A stretch of 64,000 bases of DNA from Streptomyces sp. A0642 (GCF_004795105.1 NZ_SSBL01000008.1:124001-188000); one strand, 5' to 3'; shown: positions 28,111 through 37,542, counted from the first letter of the stretch. A program made the numbers and translations. Notes: generated by a model from the sequence alone, not told the origin.

Positions 28111-28117
28111 CCCCTCG

Positions 28118-28663
28118 TCAGGTGCCCGGGCGGTCCGCGAGGGCGACCGGCGGCTCGTCGTCCATCTCGAAGGCCAGCGGGAACGGGGCGTGCCCGGCCA
28201 GCCGGAACCAGCGCACCGTGCGGTGGCGGCGCAGCGCACGCGCCGCACGCACCGCGTCGTTGTGGAACCGGCGGGCCATCGGGACCCGGCGTACGGCCGC
28301 GGCCAGCTCCGACGCGGCCTCCTCGCCACCCGGGATCTCCTTCACCGCCTCGACCTGGACCCGCTCGCCGAACACCGCGCGCAGGGCGGTGCTCAGCTCG
28401 CTCTCGGCGACCTCGCGGTGCTCCTCCTCCGCCTGACGGGCGGCGTGGGCGGCCTCGTACAGCACGATGGAGGCCGCCGGGTCGAGGACGCCGGACGTGG
28501 CGAGCTCCTGGGTGACCGAGGCGCGGCGCAGCAGTTGGGCGTCGAGGGCGGCGCGGGCCGCGTCGATGCGGGTGTGCAGCCGGTCGAGACGACCCGCGGT
28601 CCAGCTGAGGTACAGACCGATCGCGATGAGCACGACGGCGGTCCAGATGAGGGTTTGGGTCAC
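28118..28663 (-). CDS. Conserved membrane protein, weakly LemA-like N-terminus
   Basis: A 181-residue protein starting at GTG 28663. It opens with one membrane helix (VTQTLIWTAVVLIAIGLYLS). A long helical region follows (AGRLDRLHTRIDAARAALDA, QLLRRASVTQELATSG). The arrangement of helix, then NRV/RIDAA-type segment and QLLRRA recalls LemA proteins, but overall similarity is weak. The C-terminal third (RRFHNDAVRAARALRRHRTV, then WFRLAGHAPFPLAFEMDDEP) repeats in streptomycete homologues. Function is unknown. It lies 82 bp downstream of the PimA-like gene on the same strand. Confidence 0.75.
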   Translation of the reverse strand: MTQTLIWTAVVLIAIGLYLSWTAGRLDRLHTRIDAARAALDAQLLRRASVTQELATSGVLDPAASIVLYEAAHAARQAEEEHREVAESELSTALRAVFGERVQVEAVKEIPGGEEAASELAAAVRRVPMARRFHNDAVRAARALRRHRTVRWFRLAGHAPFPLAFEMDDEPPVALADRPGT

Positions 28664-28745
28664 GGGCGGCAAGGCTACCGGTGAGCGGGCGTGCCCCGGC
28701 CCTCCCGGGCGGCGGGATCGCCCGCCCGGGGCGAGAGGCCGCCGG

Positions 28746-29906
28746 TCAGTCCCGGGCCAGCCCGAACCGGGCCCGCAGCCCCGTGCGTTCGTCCGTCGCC
28801 ACCGAGGCGGCCCCGTCCGCCACCGTCTCGTACACCGCGAGGATGTCCGCCCCGACCGTGGACCAGTCGAAGCGCCGCACATGCGCGGTTCCGCGCGCGC
28901 TCAGCTCCGCGCGTCGTTCCGGGTCGCCCAGCAGGCGGATCGCCGCCCCGGCCAGGGCGTCGGCGTCCTCGTTCGCGAACAGTTCCCCGGCCGCCCCGAG
29001 GTCGAGGACCTGCGCGAAGGCGTCCAGATCGCTGGCCAGGACCGGCGCGCCCGCCGACATCGCCTCGACGAGGACGATGCCGAAGCTCTCGCCGCCCGTG
29101 TTGGGCGCGACGTACACGTCGACGCTGCGCAGCAGCCGCGCCTTGTCCTCGTCGCTCACCATGCCGAGGAACTCGACGCGTGCGCGCATCTCCTTCGGCA
29201 GGGAGGCGACGGCCTCCTCCTCGTCGCCCCGGCCCGCCACGAGCAGCCGGGTGTCCGGGCGTGCCGCGAGGATCGCGGGCAGGGCCCGCATCAGGACGGG
29301 CAGGCCCTTGCGGGGTTCGTCGATGCGTCCGATGAAGCCGATGGTGCCCCCCTGCCACTCGGGTCTGGGCTCGGCGGCGTCGAAGAAGCCGACGTCCACC
29401 CCGTTGGGGATGACCACCGCGTCGCCGCCCAGGTGCTCGACCAGGGTCCGCCGCGCGTACTCGCTGACCGCGATGCGCGCGCTGATCTTCTCCAGTGCCG
29501 GCTGGAGGATCGGATAGGCGGCGATCATCGCCCGCGAGCGCGGATTGGACGTGTGGAACGTGGCGACGATCGGACCCTGCGCGGCCCAGCAGGCCAGGAG
29601 ACCCAGCGACGGCGAGGTCGGCTCATGGATGTGGATCACGTCGAACGTGCCGTCGTGCAGCCACCGCCGTACCCGGGCCGCGGACAGGAAGCCGAAGTTC
29701 AGCCGGGCGACGGAGCCGTTGTACGGGACGGGCACGGCCCGGCCCGCGGACACGACGTACGGCGGAAGCGGCGTCTCGTCGTCGGCCGGGGCCAGTACGG
29801 AGACCTGGTGGCCGAGCCGGATCAGGTGCTCGGCCAGGTCGCGGATGTGGAACTGCACGCCGCCCGGTACGTCCCAGGAGTACGGGCAGACGATGCCGAT
29901 CTTCAC
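28746..29906 (-). CDS. pimA: GT4 glycosyltransferase, phosphatidylinositol mannosyltransferase (PimA-like)
   Basis: A 386-residue GT-B enzyme. The N-terminus MKIGIVCPYSWDVPGGVQFH closely matches mycobacterial PimA. The GDP-mannose-binding region includes TIGFIGRIDEPRKGL, and the EX7E-like segment is GGESFGIVLVEAMSAGAPVL. It transfers mannose from GDP-mannose to position 2 of phosphatidylinositol at the inner leaflet, the first step of PIM synthesis. Genes for PI synthase and a PatA-like acyltransferase lie directly upstream, the same order as in mycobacteria. Confidence 0.9.
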   Translation of the reverse strand: MKIGIVCPYSWDVPGGVQFHIRDLAEHLIRLGHQVSVLAPADDETPLPPYVVSAGRAVPVPYNGSVARLNFGFLSAARVRRWLHDGTFDVIHIHEPTSPSLGLLACWAAQGPIVATFHTSNPRSRAMIAAYPILQPALEKISARIAVSEYARRTLVEHLGGDAVVIPNGVDVGFFDAAEPRPEWQGGTIGFIGRIDEPRKGLPVLMRALPAILAARPDTRLLVAGRGDEEEAVASLPKEMRARVEFLGMVSDEDKARLLRSVDVYVAPNTGGESFGIVLVEAMSAGAPVLASDLDAFAQVLDLGAAGELFANEDADALAGAAIRLLGDPERRAELSARGTAHVRRFDWSTVGADILAVYETVADGAASVATDERTGLRARFGLARD

Positions 29907-30056
29907 TGCCGGGGCCTTTCGGTCGGGTCGGGCCGGATCAGGGAGCGGGGAGCGGTGCGGGCGGTGGGGAGGCGGAGGCGGGAGTCGCCGCGGAGCCGCG
30001 GCGGCCGGGCGGGCCGGCCCGCGAGCCCGGCATGACCCGGACCGGAACGGAAGACC

Positions 30057-30986
30057 CTAGTCCCGGCGGGGTTCGAGGTCGGCGAGCCAGAGCCGTTGCA
30101 GCATGTGCCAGTCCTCCGGGTGCTCGGCGATGCCCACGGCGAACGCGTCGGCCAGGGCCTGCGTCATCACGGCCGTCTTCTCGGCCCGGTCGCCTGAGCC
30201 CGGTACCTCGACGGGCGGATGGATCCGCGCCTTCATCACCGGCGTGTCGTCGTAGGAGAGGGTGACGGGCAGCAGCAGCGCACCGGTCTGCTGGGCCAGC
30301 AGGGCCGGTCCCGCCGGCATCCGGGCCGTGTCGCCGAAGAACGTCACCTCGACACCGGAGGCCGACAGGTCGCGGTCGGCGACGAGGCAGACGAGGCCGC
30401 CGTCGCGCAGCCGGCGCGCCAGCGTCCCGAACGCGGTCCCGCCGTTGTGCGCGAGCACCTCCATGCCCAGGCCCTCGCGGTAGGCCACGAACCGGTCGTA
30501 GAGGGATTCCGGCTTGAGCCGCTCGGCGACCGTCGTGAAGGGGACCTTCAGATCCGTGGTGACCCACGCCCCCGCCAGGTCCCAGTTCCCCAGGTGCGGC
30601 AGGGCGAGAATGACACCGCGCCCGGCGTCCAGGCCCTCCGTCAGCCGGTGGGCGTCCGTCACGTCTATGGACGCCTTGATCCGCTCCGGCGTCCAGGTGG
30701 GCAGCCGGAACGACTCCATCCAGTAGCGCATGTACGAGCGCATCCCGGCCTTGGACAGGGCGGCGAGCCGGGCCGGGCTCGCGTCCGGCACGACCCGCGC
30801 CAGATTGGACTCCAGCCGCAGCACGCTCTTGCCGCGCCGCCTCCACACCTGGTCGGCCAGGGTGCGGAAGAGCGCCCGCGCGGCGGGCTCGGGGAGCGTC
30901 TTGACCGCGGCCCAGCCCAGCCCGTACAACGCGTCGCTCAGCCGTTCACCGGCACCGGGCTTCGTGTCCCCGGTCTCACCGCTCAC
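30057..30986 (-). CDS. Phosphatidylinositol mannoside acyltransferase (PatA-like)
   Basis: A 309-residue LpxL/HtrB-family acyltransferase. The catalytic HX4D motif appears as ALPHLGNWDLAGAW. Further family segments are MRSYMRYWMESFRLP, LVCLVADRDLSASGVEVTFF and MPAGPALLAQQTGALLLPV. It likely acylates the mannose of PIM1/PIM2. GTG 30986 overlaps the stop of the PI synthase gene (GTGA), so the two are coupled. The 150-bp gap before the pimA-like gene holds no gene that could be supported. Confidence 0.88.
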   Translation of the reverse strand: MSGETGDTKPGAGERLSDALYGLGWAAVKTLPEPAARALFRTLADQVWRRRGKSVLRLESNLARVVPDASPARLAALSKAGMRSYMRYWMESFRLPTWTPERIKASIDVTDAHRLTEGLDAGRGVILALPHLGNWDLAGAWVTTDLKVPFTTVAERLKPESLYDRFVAYREGLGMEVLAHNGGTAFGTLARRLRDGGLVCLVADRDLSASGVEVTFFGDTARMPAGPALLAQQTGALLLPVTLSYDDTPVMKARIHPPVEVPGSGDRAEKTAVMTQALADAFAVGIAEHPEDWHMLQRLWLADLEPRRD

Positions 30987-31660
30987 TGCGCGGCCTCGCT
31001 CCCCCGGTCGGCGCCCGGCGCCGCAGCGGCCGCGTCGGCCTCGGCGGACTCACGGCGCACGGTCACGACCCGCTGCACCAGCGTCACCAGGCTGCCCGCG
31101 GCGACGATCCACAGGGCGATCGGCAGAAGGACCTGGATGCCCGGCACCCCGAACCCGTGGAGACCCGCCAGACCGGCGGCCACCAACGAGATCACCAGGC
31201 GCTCGGCACGCTCCACGAGCCCGTTCACCGCGACCGGCAGCCCGATCGACTCGCCGCGCGCCTTGGTGTACGAGACCACCTGGCCGCTCGCCAGGCAGAA
31301 GATCGAGACCGCGCACAGGACGTTGTCGTCGCCGCCGCCCGCGTACCAGAGCGCGAAACCGGCGAAGATCGCCCCGTCGGCGACCCGGTCGAGCGTCGAG
31401 TCGAGGAACGCGCCCCAGCGGCTGGAGATGCCCGCCTGACGCGCCATGTTGCCGTCGACGAGGTCGGAGAAGACGAAGACCGTGATGACGATCGTGCCCC
31501 AGAAGAACTCCCCCATCGGGAAGAAGACCAGCGCACCTGCCATCACCCCGGCCGTGCCGATCAGAGTGACCGCGTCGGGGCTCACGCCCAGACGGAGCAG
31601 CAGTGCGGCGAACGGCGTGAGGACACGCGTAAAGAATGCACGCGCGTACTTGTTCAGCAT
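30983..31660 (-). CDS. CDP-alcohol phosphatidyltransferase, phosphatidylinositol(-phosphate) synthase
   Basis: A 225-residue membrane enzyme with about six helices, starting at ATG 31660 (MLNKYARAFFTRVLTPFAAL). The CDP-alcohol phosphotransferase signature DX2DGX2ARX8GX3DX3D is complete (SDLVDGNMARQAG, then GAFLDSTLDRVADG). In actinobacteria this member makes phosphatidylinositol phosphate from CDP-diacylglycerol and inositol phosphate. The adjacent PIM genes support this over a PG-phosphate synthase role. The C-terminus is an acidic/alanine tail. Confidence 0.9.
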   Translation of the reverse strand: MLNKYARAFFTRVLTPFAALLLRLGVSPDAVTLIGTAGVMAGALVFFPMGEFFWGTIVITVFVFSDLVDGNMARQAGISSRWGAFLDSTLDRVADGAIFAGFALWYAGGGDDNVLCAVSIFCLASGQVVSYTKARGESIGLPVAVNGLVERAERLVISLVAAGLAGLHGFGVPGIQVLLPIALWIVAAGSLVTLVQRVVTVRRESAEADAAAAAPGADRGSEAAQ

Positions 31661-32128
31661 GGCCTTCCCGAGGGTCGGTGGGCCGCATGACCCCATCGGC
31701 CACCGGCTGGAGGGTGCTGAAGTCCGGCCGGACATGAGGTGCGGTGTCCGGTGCGTGCGGCTGCGATGCGCCGGAGCCTCCCCATGGCAGAGCCATGAGG
31801 AACGCTTCGGCAACGCCGCAGATGTGCGTGCCGGACACCGCGGGCCCGGCCGGGGCCTTCAGCACCCTCCTGGCCCATCGTAGTCACGCGCGGGGCGCTC
31901 CACCGTCCGGGCACCCTGGGCGACGGCGTCCGCCTGCCGCCGCCCAGGCGCCGGCCCCGCCGCGGCGGCGTACGGCGTATGGACGCGGTCCGGCCGGAGT
32001 GGAAAGCTCGGAAGTACCGCGGGCGTCGTCGTAGCCGCCGCGGCGGCTCCCCCAGTGCCCGTGCGACCGCTCCCCATCCCGCGCCGGCGGGCCCTCCGCC
32101 AGGCGCCATCCCCCCGGGAGGACGCGTC
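31661..32128. other. Divergent intergenic region between the PI synthase and EF-G-like genes (468 bp)
   Basis: Both promoters must lie here. Short open frames exist on both strands but none has a ribosome binding site plus credible composition. No RNA fold or repeat was recognised. The last 15 bp hold GGGAGGA, the ribosome binding site of the EF-G-like gene. Confidence 0.4.
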
Positions 32129-34354
32129 ATGGGCGACAAGGCACACACGCACACCGGAGCCGCCGGAGGAGCGACGGCGGCCGGCCACCCGTCCGCCATC
32201 AGGAACGTGATATTGGTCGGCCACAGCGGCTCCGGCAAGACCACCCTCGTCGAGGCCCTCGCACAGACCGCGGGCGCGGTCAACCGGGCGGGCCGGGTCG
32301 AGGACGGCACGACGGTCTCCGACCACGACGGGATCGAACAGCTCCGACAGCGCTCCGTATCGCTCTCCCTCGTCCCCGTCGCATGGGAGGGAATCAAGAT
32401 CAACCTGCTGGACAGCCCCGGCTACGCCGACTTCGTCGGGGAACTCAGGGCCGGTCTGCGCGCGGCGGACGCGGCCCTCTTCGTCGTCTCGGCCGCCCAG
32501 GAGGCCGACGCCGTCGCCGGAACCACCCGCGCCGTCTGGGAGGAGTGCGCCGCGGTCGGCATGCCGCGCGCCATCGTCGTCACCCACCTGGACACCGCCC
32601 GCACTTCCTTCGAGGCGATGGTCCGCGTCTGCGGCGAGATCTTCGGCGGCGACGACCCCGACGCGGTACTCCCCCTCTACCTGCCGGTGTACGGCCCCGA
32701 GGCCGCCGACGGACACGCCCCGCTGACGGGGCTGACCGGACTGCTCTCGCAGCGGATCTTCGACTACTCCGGCGGGGAACGGCGCGAGCGCCCGCCCGCC
32801 GGGTCCCAGCAGGCGCCCCTGGCCGAGGCCCGCGGCCGGCTCATCGAAGGGATCATCGCCGAGAGCGAGGACGAGACGCTGATGGACCGCTACCTCGGCG
32901 GCGCGGAGATCGATATCAGGACACTCGTCGACGACCTCGAACGCGCCGTCGCGCGCGGCACCTTCCACCCCGTCCTCACCGCCGCCCCCGCCACCGACGG
33001 GGCCCGCCAGGGCATCGGCACCGTCGAACTCCTCGACCTGATCACCGGCGGCTTCCCCACCCCGCTCGAACGCCCCCTGCCCGCCGTGACCACCCTGCAC
33101 GGCGCCCCGCTCCCCGGCCTGGACTGCGACCCGCAGGGCCCGCTCGCCGCCGAAGTCGTCAAGACGGCCTCCGATCCCTACGTGGGCCGCCTCTCGCTCG
33201 TACGCGTCTTCTCCGGCACCCTGCGCCCCGACGACACGGTGCATGTTTCCGGCCACGGACTCGTCGACCCCGGCCACGAGCCCCGCCCCTTCCACGAGGC
33301 GGAGATCCGCGTCGGGGCTCTCTCCTCGCCGTTCGGCAGACAGCAGCGGCCCGCCACCCGCTGCATCGCCGGCGATCTCGCCTGCGTCGCCCGGCTGGAC
33401 ACGGCGGAGACGGGCGACACGCTGTCCGCGCCGGACCACCCCCTGCTGATGGAACCGTGGACGAGGCCCGACCCCCTGCTGCCGCTCGCCATCCAGGCGC
33501 ACGGCAAAGCCGACGAGGACAAGCTCTCCCAGGGCCTCGCGCGCCTGGTCGCGGAGGACCCGACCATGCGCCTGGAACAGAACTCCGACACCCGCCAGGT
33601 GGTCCTGTGGGGTCTCGGGGAAGCCCATCTGGACGTGGCGCTGGAGCGGCTGCGCACCCGTTACGGAGTCCAGGTCGACGCCGTCCCCCACCGCGTGGCC
33701 CTGCGCGAGACGTTCGCCGGACCGTCCACCGGCCGGGGCCGCCACGTCAAACAGTCCGGCGGCCACGGCCAGTTCGCCATCTGCGAGATCGACGTCGAGC
33801 CGCTGCCGGCGGGCTCGGGCATCGAGTTCGTCGACCAGGTGGTCGGCGGATCGGTGCCCCGCCAGTTCATCCCCTCCGTCGAGAAGGGCATTCGCGCCCA
33901 GGCCGCCCGCGGGCTCGGCGGCGGGCATCCGCTGGTCGACGTGCGTGTCACGCTGCGGGACGGCAAATCCCACTCCGTGGACTCCTCCGACGCCGCCTTC
34001 CAGACCGCCGGCGCCCTGGCCCTGCGCGAGGCCGCCGGCGACGCACGCATCCGGCTCCTGGAACCCGTCGCCGAAGTCCGCGTCCTGGTCCCCGACGACT
34101 ACGTCGGCCCTGTGATGAGCGACCTCTCCGGCCGCCGCGGCCGGGTGACCGGCACCGAACAGTCGGGCGCCGGACGCACACTCGTACGCGCCGAGGTGCC
34201 GGAGCTGGAGATCGGACGCTACGCGGTCGACCTGCGCTCCCTGTCCCACGGCACCGGCCGCTTCGACCGCTCCTACGCCCGCCACGAGGCCATGCCCCCA
34301 CAGCTCGCCGACCGCCTCCACGCGCAGCAGGGGAACGGCGCGAAGGGAACTTAG
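32129..34354 (+). CDS. EF-G-like translational GTPase (EF-G2 type)
   Basis: A 741-residue paralogue of elongation factor G starting at ATG 32129. G1 is GHSGSGKTTLVEAL and G3 is DSPGYADFVGEL. The switch I/effector region is divergent. G4 is VVTHLD instead of the canonical NKxD, so guanine specificity may be altered. Domains II-V follow, with HGKADEDKLSQGLARLVAEDPT, ALERLRTRYGVQVD and RGRHVKQSGGHGQFAIC. The mycobacterial EF-G2 group is reported to bind GTP without ribosome-dependent hydrolysis, which is relevant here only by family similarity. It is not the main EF-G, which sits with rpsL-rpsG-tuf. Confidence 0.9.
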   Translation: MGDKAHTHTGAAGGATAAGHPSAIRNVILVGHSGSGKTTLVEALAQTAGAVNRAGRVEDGTTVSDHDGIEQLRQRSVSLSLVPVAWEGIKINLLDSPGYADFVGELRAGLRAADAALFVVSAAQEADAVAGTTRAVWEECAAVGMPRAIVVTHLDTARTSFEAMVRVCGEIFGGDDPDAVLPLYLPVYGPEAADGHAPLTGLTGLLSQRIFDYSGGERRERPPAGSQQAPLAEARGRLIEGIIAESEDETLMDRYLGGAEIDIRTLVDDLERAVARGTFHPVLTAAPATDGARQGIGTVELLDLITGGFPTPLERPLPAVTTLHGAPLPGLDCDPQGPLAAEVVKTASDPYVGRLSLVRVFSGTLRPDDTVHVSGHGLVDPGHEPRPFHEAEIRVGALSSPFGRQQRPATRCIAGDLACVARLDTAETGDTLSAPDHPLLMEPWTRPDPLLPLAIQAHGKADEDKLSQGLARLVAEDPTMRLEQNSDTRQVVLWGLGEAHLDVALERLRTRYGVQVDAVPHRVALRETFAGPSTGRGRHVKQSGGHGQFAICEIDVEPLPAGSGIEFVDQVVGGSVPRQFIPSVEKGIRAQAARGLGGGHPLVDVRVTLRDGKSHSVDSSDAAFQTAGALALREAAGDARIRLLEPVAEVRVLVPDDYVGPVMSDLSGRRGRVTGTEQSGAGRTLVRAEVPELEIGRYAVDLRSLSHGTGRFDRSYARHEAMPPQLADRLHAQQGNGAKGT

Positions 34355-34501
34355 GGCCACCGGCCGGCCGGCGTTGTCCACAGGGCCGGACGGGGTACCG
34401 ATCCGGACGATACGCTGTGCTGCCAGGTCAGAAAGTGTGCCGGACCCGGCAGTTGGGAAACAGCCGCAGGAGCGGTTCCTCGGTGGCGAGTGGGGGCGAC
34501 A

Positions 34502-36172
34502 GTGGCCAGCAACGGATTCGATTTCTCTCCTGGAGCGCAGATTCCGCTCCAGGGCTCGGCGGGAGCGGCGGTGGCGACCAACGCCCTCGCCTCTGCCGCG
34601 TACCGTGACAGCCCGGTGGAGGACATCCTCAAAGCCAACAGCGAGTGGCACAAGTCCGAGGTGAAAGCCGGACGTTCCAAGCTCTTCAAGTCCGACTACT
34701 TTAAGCCCAACCTCGGCGAGGCCTTCTCCCGAGCCGTCCAGGAACGCATGCTGGGCGGCGCGCGCAAGGCCCTCATCCAGTCCTTCGGCAGCGACCCGCA
34801 GACCGTCGTCGAGCACTGCCTCTCCGCGACCCGCCTCCGCAAGGCGCGCGACACCAAACTCACCGCCGTCACCGCGTTGTTCGGCTTCGCCTTCCTGCCC
34901 GGAATGCTGCTGTGGGTCCTCGCCTTCCGGCTGCGCGACGGCCTCGGCAGCACGAAGGACAGGGTCCTCGCCACCCTCGGCAACGCCCTGCTCCCCGTCA
35001 TCGGCATCGCCGCCCTGTTCTTCCTCGTCAAGATGCCCCTCACCGGGCTCCTCGGCCTGTACCTGCGCGCGATGATCGTGGCGCCCGTCATCGGCTGGCT
35101 GATCGCCAAACGGATCGCCGAGGCCTCCGCCCAGGACATGCGCGCCCGCTGGGAGGGCCTGCTCTCCGGCGGGGGCGTCATCGCCAAGATCCCCGAAGCC
35201 GTGCCGAAGAACCCCAACGAGACCGCCCGCGAGGCGCTCCGCCAGGGCCTGGAGAAGCTCGCCGCCGAGCAGCAGTCCAACTCCGTCTTCTACGCCGGCC
35301 CCAAGGGCATCCTCGGCATGGGAACCCGCTGGGGGAGTTGGCAGCTCGCCGAGGACCTCGTCCCCAAGGAACCCGGCAAGGAGTTCCACCAGTTCCGCAG
35401 CTGGGACCTGATACGCGTCATCCACGACCAGCTCAAGATGCTGGAGCGCGGCCCGCTGAACACCGGTGGATTCCCCAAGCCCTCGGTCACGCACTGGATC
35501 GTGTCCCCCGTCGGCGAGAACGCCGACGAGGTGTCCCGCCCGGCGGGCGAGGACGTCGCCACGTTCCAGGTCAAGCCCCACGAGATACAGCGGATCTGCA
35601 ATCACCAGCAGTTCGGCGGCGGCGACCGCCACTACCTCGGCGTGCAGTTCACCCTGTGGGACGGCCAGCTGGTCATCACCATGATGATCACCGTCACGGT
35701 CCTCTTCGAGACCCTGCGCATCGAGGTCACCGGACACGCGCTGGGACCGGTCCACTCCCTGTTCACCAGCAAGCCCGCCGCCAAGAAGAGGACCGTCAAC
35801 AAGACCGTCAGGTTCTGGGAGACCCGCGACATCACCCTCGCGCTGGTCGAGTCGAAGGAGGTCGTCCGCCTCGCCCTGCGCGCCCCCTTCACCTGGTACC
35901 CGCCGCTCCTCGACTACCTCGGCGGCAAGATCGCCCTCCCCGAACCCTTCGGGCTCCGGCACGCCTGGGCCGAGAAGCCGTGGCGCCACCGCTTCATGGC
36001 CGACGACGCGATGCGCGCCGCCACACCGGTCCTGCGCGTCGTGCACAGCGCGGCCCTCAAGGTGCTCAAGGAGAACGGTGTCGACACGGAGCGCTTCGAC
36101 AACCGCTCGACGATACTGAGCGGACTCATCCAGGACCCCTCCCCGCGCAAGGCCGACCTCTACGAGGCGTAA
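34502..36172 (+). CDS. Conserved membrane protein of unknown function
   Basis: A 556-residue protein. GTG 34502 (VASNGFDFSPGAQIPLQG) with GGGGG 6 bases upstream is preferred; GTG 34490 adds four residues. The N-terminal 100 residues are soluble. Hydrophobic helices lie near 117-138, 155-180 and 182-196 (LTAVTALFGFAFLPGMLLWV; LLPVIGIAALFFLVKMPLTG). A soluble domain is followed by another hydrophobic stretch (QLVITMMITVTVLFETL). I recognise no domain. Streptomycete homologues seem to occupy the same locus beside the EF-G-like gene. An envelope role is possible but unsupported. Confidence 0.8.
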   Translation: MASNGFDFSPGAQIPLQGSAGAAVATNALASAAYRDSPVEDILKANSEWHKSEVKAGRSKLFKSDYFKPNLGEAFSRAVQERMLGGARKALIQSFGSDPQTVVEHCLSATRLRKARDTKLTAVTALFGFAFLPGMLLWVLAFRLRDGLGSTKDRVLATLGNALLPVIGIAALFFLVKMPLTGLLGLYLRAMIVAPVIGWLIAKRIAEASAQDMRARWEGLLSGGGVIAKIPEAVPKNPNETAREALRQGLEKLAAEQQSNSVFYAGPKGILGMGTRWGSWQLAEDLVPKEPGKEFHQFRSWDLIRVIHDQLKMLERGPLNTGGFPKPSVTHWIVSPVGENADEVSRPAGEDVATFQVKPHEIQRICNHQQFGGGDRHYLGVQFTLWDGQLVITMMITVTVLFETLRIEVTGHALGPVHSLFTSKPAAKKRTVNKTVRFWETRDITLALVESKEVVRLALRAPFTWYPPLLDYLGGKIALPEPFGLRHAWAEKPWRHRFMADDAMRAATPVLRVVHSAALKVLKENGVDTERFDNRSTILSGLIQDPSPRKADLYEA

Positions 36173-36238
36173 CCCGTCACACACACGTGCGGGGCGCTCC
36201 GGGAAGACCCGGGGCGCCCCGCACGGTGAGCGTGAGGA

Positions 36239-36799
36239 TCAGGCGGCGGGCCAGACGTCGGCCAGCATCTTCCGGGTGTCGGCCAACAGCTGAGGCAGCA
36301 CCTTGGTGTGGCCCACCACCGGCATGAAGTTGGTGTCACCACCCCATCGGGGCACCAGGTGCTGGTGCAGATGCGCGGCGATGCCCGCGCCGGCCACCGC
36401 CCCCTGGTTCATCCCGATGTTGAACCCGTGCGCCCCCGACGCCGCACGCAGCGCCGTCATCGCTCGCTTGGTGAAGTCGGCGAGCTCCAGCGTCTCCGGG
36501 CCGTCCAGCTCGGTGTAGTCGGCGACATGCCGGTACGGCACCACCATCAGATGACCGCCGTTGTACGGGTACAGATTGAGCACGGCGTAGACCTGCTCGC
36601 CCCGCGCGACGACGAGCCCGTCCTCGTCCGACTTCGAGGGGATCTCACAGAACGGACAGCCGTCGCCGGCCTCCGGGCCGGTCGGCTTGTTCTCGCCCTG
36701 GATGTACGCCATCCGGTGGGGCGTCCACAGGCGCTGGAACGCATCGGGCGTTCCCACTCCGATCTGCTGCTCCGGCTCACTCGTCATGCGGATCAGCAT
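36239..36799 (-). CDS. HIT-family protein
   Basis: A 186-residue nucleotide-binding protein. The histidine triad is AAHLHQHLVPRWGGD (HxHxHxx). A zinc-site Cys pair (DGCPFCEIPSKSDED) and LYPYNGGHLMVVPYRHVADY are present. This is the FHIT/Ap4A-phosphorylase-like subgroup found beside PI synthase genes in actinomycetes. It probably hydrolyses dinucleoside polyphosphates or AMP conjugates; the substrate is not deducible. ATG 36799 has AGGGGGG 7 bases upstream. ATG 36787 is a weaker alternative. Confidence 0.92.
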   Translation of the reverse strand: MLIRMTSEPEQQIGVGTPDAFQRLWTPHRMAYIQGENKPTGPEAGDGCPFCEIPSKSDEDGLVVARGEQVYAVLNLYPYNGGHLMVVPYRHVADYTELDGPETLELADFTKRAMTALRAASGAHGFNIGMNQGAVAGAGIAAHLHQHLVPRWGGDTNFMPVVGHTKVLPQLLADTRKMLADVWPAA

Positions 36800-36864
36800 A
36801 TGGCGTCCCCCCTGCGAAGCGTGTCGCCGGGGCCGATCCCGTCCCCCGGCGCGATGCTGGGCCG

Positions 36865-37542
36865 ATGAGCGACCGCACCCCGGCCCGCCCCTCGCCCGCT
36901 TTCACCCTCTGGGAGCAGCGCACCGAGGTACCGATGTTCGCCGCCTCGCTGCTGTTCCTGCTCGGTTACGCGGTCCGCGTCCTCGCCCCGCCCGACGCGG
37001 ACCCGTGGCACGACATCTCCCTCGCGCTGGTGGCCTCCACCTGGCTCCTCTTCGTCGTCGACTACGCCGTACGCGTCCGGCTCAGCGGCCTGGGCCACCG
37101 CTTCCTGCGGGTCCACTGGCTCGACACGGTCGTGCTCCTGCTGCCGCTGCTGCGCCCGCTGCGGCTGGTCAAGGTGTACACGGCCATCCAGAAGCGACAC
37201 GACGAACCGCGGCTGAGCCTGTACGCCCGCGTCATGTCGTACGCCGGCCTGACGGCCCTGCTGCTCGGCTTCTCGGCGGCCCTCGCGGTCTACCACCAGG
37301 AGCACGACGCGCCGGGCGCCTCGATCCGTACCTTCGGCGACTCGGTCTGGTGGGCGTGCGCGACGCTCACGACGGTGGGGTACGGGGACGCCGTGCCGGT
37401 GACGCTGTGGGGGCGGGTCGTCGCGGCGTTCCTGATGGCCTGCGGGCTGGCGCTGCTGGGGGCGGTGACGGGTTCGTTCTCGTCGTGGCTGATCCAGGTG
37501 TTCCGCCGGGAGGACGAGAAAGGGCCCCCGGCGAGCGGGTAG
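36865..37542 (+). CDS. Potassium channel family protein
   Basis: A 225-residue membrane protein with about six helices. The selectivity filter is canonical (CATLTTVGYGDAVP) within a pore region (FGDSVWWACA). An S4-like basic segment (LLPLLRPLRLVKVYTAIQK) suggests voltage-sensor ancestry. There is no RCK/TrkA domain or cyclic-nucleotide domain. It probably conducts K+ across the cytoplasmic membrane. A terminator stem overlaps its last codons. Confidence 0.9.
   Translation: MSDRTPARPSPAFTLWEQRTEVPMFAASLLFLLGYAVRVLAPPDADPWHDISLALVASTWLLFVVDYAVRVRLSGLGHRFLRVHWLDTVVLLLPLLRPLRLVKVYTAIQKRHDEPRLSLYARVMSYAGLTALLLGFSAALAVYHQEHDAPGASIRTFGDSVWWACATLTTVGYGDAVPVTLWGRVVAAFLMACGLALLGAVTGSFSSWLIQVFRREDEKGPPASG

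Larger units (their letters stand above)
27780..28117. other. Intergenic region upstream of pdxS (338 bp) with imperfect repeats
   Basis: The first 120 bp hold the pdxS leader. From about 27926 to 28110 the sequence is built of imperfect GC-rich repeats spaced about 30-45 bp (see repeat entry). No gene was supported on either strand. Confidence 0.5.

Noticed and set aside
31859..36184. A 1441-codon open frame on the minus strand opposite the EF-G-like and membrane protein genes
   Set aside because: It is antisense to two well-supported genes. High G+C coding DNA leaves long stop-free frames on the other strand, and the translation is low-complexity.
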